This document shows, piece by piece, positions 1-8,800 of a DNA stretch of 48,067 nt (the stretch's first letter is position 1; each line of letters starts with the position of its first letter). The stretch comes from Methanobacteriota archaeon (GTDB taxonomy: Archaea; Thermoplasmatota; DTKX01; VGTL01), in the NCBI GenBank assembly GCA_016874675.1, contig VGTL01000015.1, forward strand, positions 1 through 48,067. Reading direction: 5' to 3'. The notes under the pieces were generated by a model. It made no database searches and had not been told where the DNA came from. It worked only from the letters and a program-made list of their open reading frames with translations. A program made the translations under genes and the position numbers.

Positions 1-60
1 CCCACCCTTCCCTTCCGCCCATCCGAGCACCCAAGCCAGCTATACGTATCGGTCTTGAAT

Positions 61-70
61 TAGATAAACG
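61..70 (-). promoter_or_regulatory. Weak TATA-like box facing left
   Basis: On the minus strand this reads CGTTTATCTA. About 26 nt further on (near position 39) transcription could begin, and a minus-strand ATG at 22-20 opens a frame that leaves the window. The stretch 1-73 holds nothing else I can identify. This may be the start of a leftward gene, but too little is visible to name it. Confidence 0.25.
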
Positions 71-73
71 CCT

Positions 74-252
74 AGGGCGCAGGGAAGACGGAGACAGCAA
101 GGCAACAGGGCAGAAAGGCAGCAAGGGAAGGCAGCAAGGCAGCAAGGGAAGGCAGCAAGGCAGCAAGGGAAGGCAGCAAGGCAGCAAGGGGAACGGAACG
201 AACCGTCGTCCCCTTGCTGCCTTCCTGCCTTGCTGCCTTCCTCCCTTGCGCG
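74..252. repeat. Nested hairpin element 1 (heptamer/octamer arms)
   Basis: The left arm begins with the heptamer-type word GGGCGCAGGG (74-83), then runs from about 94 to 191 as tandem GGCAGCAA octamers broken by GGGAA. The apex (192-210) carries GAACG words and CGTCGTCCCC. The right arm (about 211-249) is built of TTGCTGCC and TTCCTGCC units and ends with CCCTTGCGC (243-251), the complement of the outer heptamer word. So the order is heptamer, octamer, apex, octamer', heptamer'. The right arm is much shorter than the left. The acdA TATA box starts 13 bp beyond the element. Confidence 0.9.
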
Positions 253-264
253 GCCGTAAAGCTC

Positions 265-270
265 TTTATA
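265..270 (+). promoter_or_regulatory. TATA box of the acdA operon
   Basis: TTTATA centred near 267 predicts a transcript start close to 293, about 8 nt before the ATG at 302. This excludes the GTG at 278, which would lie upstream of the transcript. Confidence 0.65.
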
Positions 271-301
271 CTTTCCAGTGCCTAGCCGGGCCGGTGTTCC
301 C

Positions 302-1714
302 ATGGAGACGCTCAAGGGGCATCCGCTCTACCCGTTCTTCTGGCCGGACAGCGTCGCGGTCATCGGCGCATCGTCGAAGCCGGGGAAGGTCGGCTACGCG
401 ATAATGTCCAACCTGATCCTGGGCGCGGAGGGCCAGCTCGGCGGGGGGTTCAGGGGGCACGTCTATCCGGTCAACCCGTCGGGGGAGGACATCTTCCGCC
501 AGAGGACCTACAAGAAGGTCGGCGACATCATCGGGAAGGTGGATTTGGCCATCGTGGCCATACCCGCCGCCGGGGTCGAGCAGGTCCTGGACGAGTGCGC
601 CGGGAAGGGCATCCGGGCCGCGGTGCTCATCACGTCGGGGTTCTCGGAGAGCGGCGAGCAGGGCCGCGAGCGCGAGCGGCGCATCGTCGAGAAGGCCCGC
701 GCCCGGGGCATGCGCCTCCTGGGGCCCAACTGCATCGGCGTCATCAACACCTCCAACCGGCTCAACACCACCTTCGCCAAGAAGGCCCCCCCTCGCGGGC
801 CCATCTCGTTCGTCTCGCAGAGCGGCGCCATCTGCACCTCGGTCATCGAGTACTCCGCCGGCGAGTACATGGGCTTTGCCAACTTCGTGAGCATCGGGAA
901 CAAGAGCGATCTTGAGGACTCCGACATAATAGAGTACTACGCCAAGGACCCCTCGACCAAGTGCATCTCGATCTACATGGAGGCCGCCAAGGACGGCCGC
1001 CGGTTCTACGAGACGCTCAAGAAGAAGGTGGTCCCGGTCAAGCCCGTGGTGGTGCTCAAGGCCGGGCGCACCGCCGCCGGCGCCCGGGCCGCCTCGTCGC
1101 ACACCGGGGCGCTCGCCGGCTCGGACACGGCCTACTCGGCGGCCATCCACGAGTCGGGCGCCATACGGGCGGTGACCATGCTCGAGCTCTTCGACTTCTC
1201 CCGGGCGCTGGCCTACCAGCCGCCGGTGATGGGCGACGGGATAGCGATAGTATCCAACGCCGGGGGCCCGGCGGTCATCGCCGCCGACGTCGCCCACGAC
1301 ATAGGGCTGCCCCTGTCCACCCTCTCGAAGGACACGCTGGAGGCCATAGGCTCCGTGTGCCCGCCGACCTGGAGCCGGGGGAACCCGGTGGACATCATCG
1401 GGGACTCCGACCTGGACAGGTACCAGCGCGTCTTGGAGATACTGGTCGCGGCCCCGGAGGTGCACGGAGTCATAACCATCGTCGGCCCGCAGGCGGTGAT
1501 GCCCCTGGAGGACGTCGCCCACATGATAGTGGACGTGTCCCGAACTACGCAGAAGCCCTTCACCGCCTCTTTCGTCGGCGTGGTGGGCCAGCCCTCCGAG
1601 GACTACCTGGACCAGCACGGCATCCCCGAGATGGAGGTCCCCGAGAGGCCCGTCCGGGCGATGAAGGCGCTCCACCACCGCGGCCTCTACCTGCGCAGGA
1701 GGAAGTTCGCATGA
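302..1714 (+). CDS. acdA: ADP-forming acyl-CoA (acetyl-CoA) synthetase, alpha subunit
   Basis: This is the alpha subunit of the archaeal ADP-forming acetate-CoA ligase, which converts acyl-CoA, ADP and phosphate to the free acid, CoA and ATP in the cytoplasm; it is the energy-saving last step of peptide or sugar fermentation. The N-terminal CoA-binding Rossmann domain shows VAVIGASSKPGKVGY. Two succinyl-CoA-ligase-like domains follow, with LLGPNCIGVIN and FVSQSGA. The motif SSHTGALAGSD holds the histidine (about residue 267) that is phosphorylated in this family. At about 470 residues it has the usual length for a separate alpha subunit. The ATG at 302 is preferred over a GTG at 278 because the TATA box at 265-270 puts the transcript start between them. 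The stop overlaps the acdB start (ATGA), so the two are translationally coupled. Confidence 0.93.
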   Translation: METLKGHPLYPFFWPDSVAVIGASSKPGKVGYAIMSNLILGAEGQLGGGFRGHVYPVNPSGEDIFRQRTYKKVGDIIGKVDLAIVAIPAAGVEQVLDECAGKGIRAAVLITSGFSESGEQGRERERRIVEKARARGMRLLGPNCIGVINTSNRLNTTFAKKAPPRGPISFVSQSGAICTSVIEYSAGEYMGFANFVSIGNKSDLEDSDIIEYYAKDPSTKCISIYMEAAKDGRRFYETLKKKVVPVKPVVVLKAGRTAAGARAASSHTGALAGSDTAYSAAIHESGAIRAVTMLELFDFSRALAYQPPVMGDGIAIVSNAGGPAVIAADVAHDIGLPLSTLSKDTLEAIGSVCPPTWSRGNPVDIIGDSDLDRYQRVLEILVAAPEVHGVITIVGPQAVMPLEDVAHMIVDVSRTTQKPFTASFVGVVGQPSEDYLDQHGIPEMEVPERPVRAMKALHHRGLYLRRRKFA

Positions 1715-2424
1715 AAGCCGAGGAGATACTGACAGCGGCCAAGGCCGAGGGCCGGCGGGTGCTCGACGTGCACGAGTCCCGGCAGGTGCTCCTCGAGCTC
1801 GGCGTTCCGATGAACCGCTCCGCCCTCGCCGCCGACCGCTTGTCGGCGGTGAAGGCCGCCTCCGAAATCGGCTTTCCGGTCGTGATGAAGATAGTCTCGC
1901 CCGACGTAGTGCACAAGACCGAGGTGGGCGGGGTCAAGGTCGGCCTCCGGGACGCCGCCGGGACCGGTGCGGCCTTCGACGCCATGATGGCCTCGGTGGG
2001 GGAGAAGCGGCCCGACGCGCGAGTACGGGGGGTGGTGGTGGAGGAGATGGTGCGCGGCACCGAGCTCATAGTCGGCTCCAGCTGCGACCCCCAGTTCGGG
2101 CGCATGCTCATGTTCGGCATGGGCGGCGTGTTCGTCGAGGTCTACAAGGATGTGAGCTTCCGGCTCGTGCCCATCTCGACCTTCGACGCCCGCGAGATGA
2201 TAGAGGAGATACGCGGGAAGGCCATATTCGAGGGCGCCCGGGGCCACCCGAGGGCGGACAAGGAGTCGCTGGCAAAGGTCCTGGTGGACATATCCACCGG
2301 CGTGGCCCGCCACCCGGACATCGAGGAGCTGGACATCAACCCGCTGATGGTCACCGAGAAGGGGCTGGTGGCCGTGGACGCTCGCGTCATTCTGGGGACG
2401 CTGGGCCGGACATGCCCCTTGTGA
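1711..2424 (+). CDS. acdB: ADP-forming acyl-CoA synthetase, beta subunit (ATP-grasp)
   Basis: This is the beta subunit of the same enzyme, an ATP-grasp protein of 237 residues that binds the nucleotide and takes the phosphoryl group from the alpha-subunit histidine. Family marks are FPVVMKIVSPDVVHKTEVGG near the N-terminus, RGVVVEEMVRGTELIVG in the middle, and EELDINPLMV near the C-terminus, a metal-binding segment of ATP-grasp folds. The ATG overlaps the acdA stop (ATGA), and AGGAGG at 1697-1702 is a good Shine-Dalgarno site, so this start is firm. Substrate range (acetate, branched-chain or aryl acids) cannot be read from the sequence. Confidence 0.93.
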   Translation: MKAEEILTAAKAEGRRVLDVHESRQVLLELGVPMNRSALAADRLSAVKAASEIGFPVVMKIVSPDVVHKTEVGGVKVGLRDAAGTGAAFDAMMASVGEKRPDARVRGVVVEEMVRGTELIVGSSCDPQFGRMLMFGMGGVFVEVYKDVSFRLVPISTFDAREMIEEIRGKAIFEGARGHPRADKESLAKVLVDISTGVARHPDIEELDINPLMVTEKGLVAVDARVILGTLGRTCPL

Positions 2425-2433
2425 GGTGATGGC

Positions 2434-3345
2434 ATGGAGCCGGCGATGATAGTGCACGGGGGGGCCTGGGGCATCCCCGACGACGCCGTGGACGCCCACC
2501 TCCGGGGCGTCTCGTCGGGCGCGGAGGCGGGGCACGGCCTGCTCCGGAGGGGCCAAAGCGCCCTGGACGCGGTGGAGGCGGCAGTGGCCGTGATGGAGGA
2601 CGACCCGACGTTCGACGCCGGCCGGGGGGCGTTCCTGAACAAGATCGGCCAGGTCGAGCTCGACGCCATGATAATGGACGGGAACGGGCTGCGGGCCGGG
2701 GCCGTGGCGGCCGTCCGCAACATCAGGAACCCGGTCCGGCTGGCCCGCGCCGTGATGGAGCGGAGCCGGCTGGTGCTCATCGCGGGCCCCGGCGCCAACC
2801 TCTTCGCCCGGGCCGTCGGCGTCCCGGCCTGCCGCACCCAGGACCTCCTCGTCGGGCGGGAGCTCGCCCGGTGGCGGGCCATACGCAAGAAGAAGCGCTT
2901 CCGCGTCCGCGAGATATTCGACACCATCCAGGCCGGCCAAAGGCGCGGCACGGTGGGCGCCGTGGCCATCGACCGGCGCGGCGACCTGGCCGCGGCCACC
3001 TCCACGGGCGGCGTCCCGCACAAGCCCCCCGGGCGGGTGGGCGACAGCCCGATAGTCGGGGCGGGCGCCTACGCCGACAACGAGACCGGGGCCGTGTCGG
3101 CCACCGGATGGGGCGAGCCGATACTGCGGGTGCTGCTGTCGAAGACGGCCTGCGACCTCATGGGGGACGGCCTCTCACCGGGGACGGCCTGCCGGAGGGC
3201 GCTCTCGGTCATGAGAAGGCGCGTGGACGGCATCGGCGGGCTGGTGGCGATGGACCGCCGCGGGCGCCCGGGATTCTCGTTCAACACTCCCCGGATGGCC
3301 TGGGCATGCGTCGGGCCGGGCGGGAAGCGGCGCAAGGGCATCTGA
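2434..3345 (+). CDS. Isoaspartyl peptidase / plant-type L-asparaginase (Ntn hydrolase)
   Basis: This 303-residue protein is a threonine-type N-terminal-nucleophile hydrolase that cleaves isoaspartyl dipeptides and/or asparagine. It opens with MIVHGGAWGIP, the family start. The precursor is expected to cut itself before Thr173 in RRGTVGAVAID; the new N-terminal Thr is the nucleophile. The downstream motifs TSTGG, GRVGDSPIVGAGAYAD and SATGWGEPILR form the substrate pocket in the family. The ATG lies 9 nt after the acdB stop with a GAGGTGAT ribosome site, making this the third gene of the operon. Together with the acyl-CoA synthetase it suggests peptide and amino-acid breakdown. Confidence 0.9.
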   Translation: MEPAMIVHGGAWGIPDDAVDAHLRGVSSGAEAGHGLLRRGQSALDAVEAAVAVMEDDPTFDAGRGAFLNKIGQVELDAMIMDGNGLRAGAVAAVRNIRNPVRLARAVMERSRLVLIAGPGANLFARAVGVPACRTQDLLVGRELARWRAIRKKKRFRVREIFDTIQAGQRRGTVGAVAIDRRGDLAAATSTGGVPHKPPGRVGDSPIVGAGAYADNETGAVSATGWGEPILRVLLSKTACDLMGDGLSPGTACRRALSVMRRRVDGIGGLVAMDRRGRPGFSFNTPRMAWACVGPGGKRRKGI

Positions 3346-3388
3346 TCCGGATGACCGGGCGATGGCCGCTTGCGTACATGTCCATTAA

Positions 3389-3397
3389 CATTATCTA
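3389..3397 (+). promoter_or_regulatory. Probable TATA box of the ABC exporter operon
   Basis: CATTATCTA in an AT-rich patch between the peptidase stop and the ABC gene. It lies about 30 nt before the TTG start at 3423, so the transcript would begin at or just before that start. Confidence 0.45.
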
Positions 3398-3422
3398 CTA
3401 GTTTTCCGGTCAAGGGGTTTCG

Positions 3423-4421
3423 TTGGAGAGCGCGGCGGACCCCGCAAAGGCCGGCGGGGCAGGCAGGGCCGCCGCCCCTTCCGGGGGCGCTGCCAGCCCC
3501 GGCCAGTACTGCATCGAGGTCTCCAACCTTGTCAAGCTCTACGGCGACGTGCGCGCCGTGGACGGCATCGATCTTCGCATCCGCCGGGGCGAGGTCTTCG
3601 CGTTCCTGGGCCCCAACGGGGCCGGCAAGACCACCACGGTCGAGATGATAGAGACCATCCGGACGCCCACGTCGGGGACCATCCGGCTCAAGGGCATGGA
3701 CGTCGGCAAGCGCATAGACGACGTCAAGAAGATGATCGGCGTGCTGCCCCAGGAGTTCAGCTCGTTCGACAACCTGCGCGTGCGCGAGACGCTCGAGTTC
3801 TACGCGAGCCTCTACGCCACGCGGCGGTCGGTCGACGAGCTCGTCCGGCTCATGGACCTCGGCGAGCACTCCCGGAAGCTCTACAAGAACCTCTCCGGCG
3901 GGCTCAAGCAGCGCGTGGGCATCGCCGTGGCGCTGGTCAACGACCCCGAGATAGTGTTCCTCGACGAGCCCACCACCGGCCTGGACCCGGCGGCGCGGCG
4001 GGAGGTGTGGCGGGTCATCGCCGGCCTCAAGCTCGAGGGAAAGACCGTCTTCCTCACCACCCACTACATGGAGGAGGCCGAGGAGCTCGCCGACCACGTC
4101 GCCATCATCAACCACGGAAAGATCATCGCCGAGGGCACGGTGGACGAGCTCATCGAGCGGCACGGCTCCGGCCTCACGCTCATTATACACGGCGCCCAGG
4201 GCGGCCTGGACGACTTCTTCAAGGAGCATGGCCTCCGGCCGGCCGAGTGCAAGGACGACCTTTGCCTCAAGATAAAGGACAAAGACGAGCTCCTGAGGGT
4301 GCTCCAGGAGCTCAAGGACCACGACATCCGTTTCAAGGAGTTCAACGTGCGCCGCTCCAACCTGGAGGAGGTCTTCCTCAGGCTCACCGGCGAGAAGCTC
4401 GCGGTGGGTGAGCCCCGATGA
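3423..4421 (+). CDS. ABC-2 type exporter, ATP-binding subunit
   Basis: A 332-residue ATPase of the DrrA/NatA class that powers an ABC-2 exporter. Walker A is GPNGAGKT (residues 63-70), the Q-loop sits in VLPQEFSSFDNL, the signature is LSGGLKQR (157-164), Walker B is IVFLDEPTTGLDP, and the switch histidine lies in LTTHYMEEAEE. The last 100 residues form the usual accessory domain ending in NLEEVFLRLTGE. Residues 1-27 are a low-complexity Ala/Gly/Pro stretch before the ATPase fold. The start is a TTG at 3423, preceded by AAGGGG; no ATG lies upstream of the conserved fold. The stop overlaps the permease start by ATGA. The cargo is unknown. Confidence 0.9.
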   Translation: MESAADPAKAGGAGRAAAPSGGAASPGQYCIEVSNLVKLYGDVRAVDGIDLRIRRGEVFAFLGPNGAGKTTTVEMIETIRTPTSGTIRLKGMDVGKRIDDVKKMIGVLPQEFSSFDNLRVRETLEFYASLYATRRSVDELVRLMDLGEHSRKLYKNLSGGLKQRVGIAVALVNDPEIVFLDEPTTGLDPAARREVWRVIAGLKLEGKTVFLTTHYMEEAEELADHVAIINHGKIIAEGTVDELIERHGSGLTLIIHGAQGGLDDFFKEHGLRPAECKDDLCLKIKDKDELLRVLQELKDHDIRFKEFNVRRSNLEEVFLRLTGEKLAVGEPR

Positions 4422-5527
4422 ACCCGCGCCGGGTGCACTCCACCACCGTGATGCACATCCGGACATTCTCCCGGGAGAAGGCCGCCCTGTTCTTCACCTT
4501 CTTCTTCCCGATAATGCTGATGGTGCTCTTCGGCCTCATATTCCAAAACACCGGGAACGTCGACTACACCATCCACATCCAGGACCAGGACGGCTCGTAC
4601 TGGTCCCAAAACCTCACCGGGACGATGGGGAAGGTCAAGGGCATTACCGTCCAGCGCGTGGACCCCGACGCGGACAGCGCGAGGTACATGAAGGACAACG
4701 ACGTCAACTTCCTGCTCATCATTCCCAGGGGGTACAACGACACCATCAACTCCCGCCTTTCGGGGGTTCCCGACACCAAGCTGAACCTCACCATCAAGTA
4801 CGACCCGTCCGACAGCGCCGCGCAGGTCAAGTTCCAGCTCGTGGGCGGGGTCATCGGGTACCTGAACAAGATGCTCTCCGGCCAAAACGACACCCTCATC
4901 ATGAATCCGCAGAGCGTCATCTCCAGAAACTTCAGCTACATCGAGTTCTTCATCCCCGGCCTCATCGGGCTCACCGTCATGACCTCGGCCGTGTTCGGCT
5001 CCATCGGCGACGAGAACGAGTACCGGCAGAAGGGCATCATACGCAAGCTCTCAACCACCCCCATAACCCGCGGCGAGTGGATCCTGTCGACCATGTTATA
5101 CCAGCTCTTTTTGGCCGCCATCTCGACGACGCTGGTCCTGGGGGTCGGCTACATCGTGTTCGGGGCGGCGCTTTTCATAAACGCCTACCTCCCTGTGGTG
5201 GTGGTGGCGACGGCTTTTGCCTTCTCCGGCGTCGGGATGCTCTTCGGGAGGCTGGCCAAGGACGCCCAGTCCGCGGCGGCGCTCGCCAACGTCATCACCT
5301 TCCCGATGATGTTTTTGTCAGGCTCGTTCTTCCCCCTGGAGCAGATGCCCGACTTCCTCCAGTCCTTCGCCCGCGTCCTCCCCCTGTACTATGTCAACCA
5401 GGGATTGCGCGAGTCGATGCTCTTCGAGAACATGGCGGCGGCGGGCCAGGCCACGGCGGTAATCGCCGTTTTCGCCGTCATCATATTCGCCCTCGGCGTC
5501 TATCTCACCACGTGGAAACAGGACTAG
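4418..5527 (+). CDS. ABC-2 type exporter, permease subunit
   Basis: The 369-residue membrane partner of the preceding ATPase. A first membrane helix (ALFFTFFFPIMLMVLFGLIF, about residues 24-43) is followed by an external domain of about 130 residues with N-x-T/S sites. Five more helices follow from about residue 175 (FFIPGLIGLTVMTSAVFGSI) to the C-terminus. The segment MMFLSGSFFPLEQMP matches the conserved ABC-2 permease motif before the last helices. The start overlaps the ATPase stop, so the two are coupled. Drug, polysaccharide or lipid export is possible; context (surface proteins and sugar activation nearby) does not decide. Confidence 0.88.
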   Translation: MNPRRVHSTTVMHIRTFSREKAALFFTFFFPIMLMVLFGLIFQNTGNVDYTIHIQDQDGSYWSQNLTGTMGKVKGITVQRVDPDADSARYMKDNDVNFLLIIPRGYNDTINSRLSGVPDTKLNLTIKYDPSDSAAQVKFQLVGGVIGYLNKMLSGQNDTLIMNPQSVISRNFSYIEFFIPGLIGLTVMTSAVFGSIGDENEYRQKGIIRKLSTTPITRGEWILSTMLYQLFLAAISTTLVLGVGYIVFGAALFINAYLPVVVVATAFAFSGVGMLFGRLAKDAQSAAALANVITFPMMFLSGSFFPLEQMPDFLQSFARVLPLYYVNQGLRESMLFENMAAAGQATAVIAVFAVIIFALGVYLTTWKQD

Positions 5528-5528
5528 G

Positions 5529-5850
5529 GAAAGGCAGCAAGGCAGGAAGGCAGAAAGGCAGCAAGGGAGGAAGGCAGAAAGGCAGCAAGGCAGGAAGGCA
5601 GAAAGGCAGCAAGGGAGGGCAGGAAGGCAGAAAGGCAGCAAGGCAGGAAGGCAGAAAGGCAGCAAGGCAGGAAGGCAGAAAGGCAGCAAGGCAGGAAGGC
5701 AGAAAGGCAGAAAGGGACGAACGACCACCTCCCTTGCTGCCTTGCTCCCTTGCTGCCCTGCTGCCTTCCCTTGCTGCCTTGCTGCCTTGCTCCCTTGCTG
5801 CCCTGCTGCCTTCCCTTGCTGCCTTGCTCCCTTGCTGCCCTGCTGCCCTT
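5529..5850. repeat. Hairpin element 2 (longest, octamer arms)
   Basis: Left arm 5529-5714: tandem octamers GGCAGCAA, GGCAGGAA, GGCAGAAA, repeating in that order as a 24-nt block in the second half. Apex about 5715-5729 with GGGACGAACG. Right arm 5730-5850: TTGCTGCC, TTGCTCCC and CTGCTGCC units in a longer block of about 45 nt that recurs nearly three times. The two arms use different octamer variants, so they pair only approximately and seem to have expanded independently. The element starts 2 nt after the permease stop and ends about 20 bp before the next promoter. Frames through it encode only Leu/Pro/Cys/Ala or Gln/Gly/Lys/Arg repeats. Confidence 0.95.
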
Positions 5851-5870
5851 ATCCGATAGCACCAAAATAT

Positions 5871-5878
5871 CTATATCA
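5871..5878 (+). promoter_or_regulatory. TATA box of the TIGR03790-like gene
   Basis: CTATATCA within an AT-rich AAAATATCTATAT stretch, centred 26 nt before the ATG at 5900. The transcript is predicted to be leaderless. Confidence 0.7.
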
Positions 5879-5899
5879 CCCCACGCATCTTGATGTCAC

Positions 5900-8800
5900 A
5901 TGAAGAGCGCGACCCTCCTGATCACGGTGCTTCTCCTTTCGCCGGCCTTGGCCGTCGCGGAGCAGGCATCCCCGCCCGACCCGTCCTCCCCGTACCCCGC
6001 ACCCTGCACCCCGCACCCTGAATCGGCCGAAACGGGGCGCGCCAATGCCTCGGACTACTCCGACGTGCTGCTTCTCATCAACAACCAGTCGCAGATATCG
6101 ATGCAGGTCGGCAACTACTTCAAGCAGAAGCGCTCCGTGCCCGACAGGAATGTGTGCAACATCTCGATGCCCACCTCCGAGTGGATAAGCACCGGGCAGT
6201 TCGCGTCGGCCCGCGCCGATATCGAGAACTTCATCAGCTCCTCGGGCCTAAACAACACATTGGACTACATAGTGACCACCAAGGGCTGCCCGCTGGGCGT
6301 CTCCGGCGGCAACTACCAGTACGCCTCGTTCATGGACGAGCTGGGGCTCATTCTCGGGCCGTACGCGGCCGCGATAGGCGGCCAGTACTGGATAACCAAC
6401 CCGTTCGGCGGGAGCGAGGAGCGGTTCTCGCGCCAGAGGGAGGGCATCTTCATCGTCACCCGGCTCGACGGCTACGACCTCAGGGACTGCCTGCGGGTCA
6501 TTGACAACGCCGCCAACGCCACCGGCTCGCGCGGGACGTTCGTTTTGGACTCCCAGCCCTGGAAGGACGGTACCGGCTACCAGGAGGGCAACGACTGGTG
6601 CCGGGCGGCGAACCGGACGCTCACCGAGAAGGGCTGGAGGGCCTACCTCGACGACACGCCCTGGTACGTCGTCAACCAGAAGAACGTGTCGGGCTACTCC
6701 TCGTGGGGCTCCAACGACGGTAACGCCGGCAACAACGCCAAGCCCAACTTCACCTGGGTCCCGGGCGCGCTGGGCACGACCTACGTCTCCACGAGCGCCC
6801 GGTCCTTCGCCTACCCGCCCTCCTACGGCCAGTCCCTGATAGCCGACCTGGTGCGCGAGGGAATCACCGGCGTCCACGGGAACGTCGCCGAGCCCTTCCT
6901 CGGCGCCTGCTCCCGCCCCCAGTACTTCCTCGAGCGCTACACGAGGGGCTGGAACCTGGGCGAGAGCTTCTACGCCGGAATGGCCACCCAGTCGTGGCAG
7001 AACTGCATAATAGGCGACCCCAAGGTCGAGGCCTACTCCGACCAGCCCGACCCGGCGGTGCTCGCCGCCGACATCGCCTACTCCGAGGCGGCACTGGTCG
7101 AGGGCATGGTGATCAACATCACCGCCAGGGTGCGCAACCTGGGCGGGGGCCCGGCCCGCGACACGACCGCGGCGTTCTACAACGGCGAGCCCGGCAGGGG
7201 CGGGACGCAGATAGGCCAGGACATCGGGATCGCCCTGATACCGCCCGGCGGCAACGTCTCCATCGCGGTCCCCTGGGACCTCGGGAGGCTCACCGGCTCC
7301 CAGGCAGTCTACGTCTGCATCACCGCCTCCAACGCAACGCCCCAGCTCTGGGACGGCAACGACCGGGCATCCCGCAACGCCACCATATTCGCGCGGCCCG
7401 ACCTCGTCTTGGTGCGCAGCCGGTTCACCGTCTCCCACCAGTCGCCACTCGAAGGGACGCGCGTGTGGCTCAACGCCACGGTGCGAAACAACGGCGCTTT
7501 CGTGGCCTCGAGCCTGCTCCGTTTCTGGATGGACGACAACCTCCTCTCCGAAAGCGAGTTCAGCCTGCTGGGGAGCGAGGAGACCCGCGTGGAGGGCTCC
7601 TGGGACACGACGGGATCCCCCGGCACCCACCGCCTCCGGGCCGAGGCCGTGCCGGCGCTCCACGAGGCGAACCTCACCAACAACGATGCCCGCGTCGACG
7701 TTTTCGTGAGGCGCTTCGGGCTGGAGCTTTGGGCGGACCGGGCCGCCCTCTCCTGCCTGCCCGGCGGGACCGCCGGCTTCAACGTGACCGTGCGCAGCCT
7801 GTCCAACACCGCCGAGGCGGTGGCGGTCCGGCTCTCGCCCGTGCCCGGCTTCTGGTCGGGGAGCGTCGAGCCAGAGCGGGCCCAGCTCGAGCCCGGCGCC
7901 TCCTCCTGTCACACGGTGACGGTCTCCGCGCCCGAGCTGGCACTGGCCGGCGACCGGTGGGACCTGCGGTTCCGGGCCGAGGGGCTGACCGGGGGCGTCC
8001 TGGAGGAGCTCGCCCTCTCCGTCGAGGTCCTCCCGGTGCGCTCCGTGCAGCTTGGGTGCGACCCGGGCGAGGGGGTGGCACTCCCGGGGGAGAACGCGAG
8101 CTTCAAGCTCTCGGCGCGCAACCTGGGCAACGGGCCGGACACCATCGATTTCTCGGCCTCGGCGCCGGAGGGCTGGGCGGTCTCGTTCGACCGGCGGTCC
8201 CTGGAGCTCGGCTACGGCGGCTCGGCGGCGGTGCTGGTCAAGGTCGCCCCTCCCGACCACGCCCTCGCCGGGGAGGTGAGGGACATCTCCCTGGTCGCCA
8301 CCTCGTCGGACGGCACCGCAGCGAGTCTTTCGGTCTCCGTGGAGGTCGCCCAGAGCTACGGTTTCGCCTGCTCGCTCGGAAGCGAAACGCTGACACTGGC
8401 CCCCGGCGACGAATCCTCCACGGTCGTCCGGGTGAGGAACCTGGGCAACGGGGAGGAGACGTTCACGATGTCCATCCAGGCCGGGGACATCCAGGCATCG
8501 CTTTCGGATCCGACGCTCTCGCTGGGGGCGTTCACTGAGGCAAATGTCACCGTCGCCGTGAGGTTGCCCGACAGGTTCTTTGGGGACGAGGGAAAGGTCG
8601 TGATAACGGTCCGGCCGGCGCACTCGCCGGCGGAGGCGCTAGAGGTCGCGGTGGCCGTGGTTTGGCCGGACCTGGTCATCTCCCGCGAGGCGATCACCGT
8701 ATCGCCCCCATCCCCGGTCGAGGGGCAGCAGGTCACCGTTTCGGTCGAGGTGAGGAACGCCGGCGCGGCGCGCACGGGCCCGTTCACCGTCCGGCTCCTG

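Noticed and set aside
278-301. GTG at 278 as the start of acdA
   Set aside because: It lies only about 10 nt from the TATA centre, upstream of the predicted transcript start; the ATG at 302 fits and matches the usual family N-terminus.
5529-5850. CRISPR array
   Set aside because: The repeats are 7-8 nt tandem units without unique spacers, and the array turns into its own complement; no cas gene is present.
5318-5865. Open frames through the hairpin elements rich in Leu-Pro-Cys-Cys-Leu-Ala or Lys-Gly-Ser-Arg-Gln repeats (also at 40-315, 21108-21440, 23229-23429, 31464-31892 and 45165-45580)
   Set aside because: They are translations of GGCAGCAA octamers or their complement. They lack start signals, appear on both strands and in several frames, and change with arm length. 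They also falsely lengthen real genes, as at 21170 and 31765.
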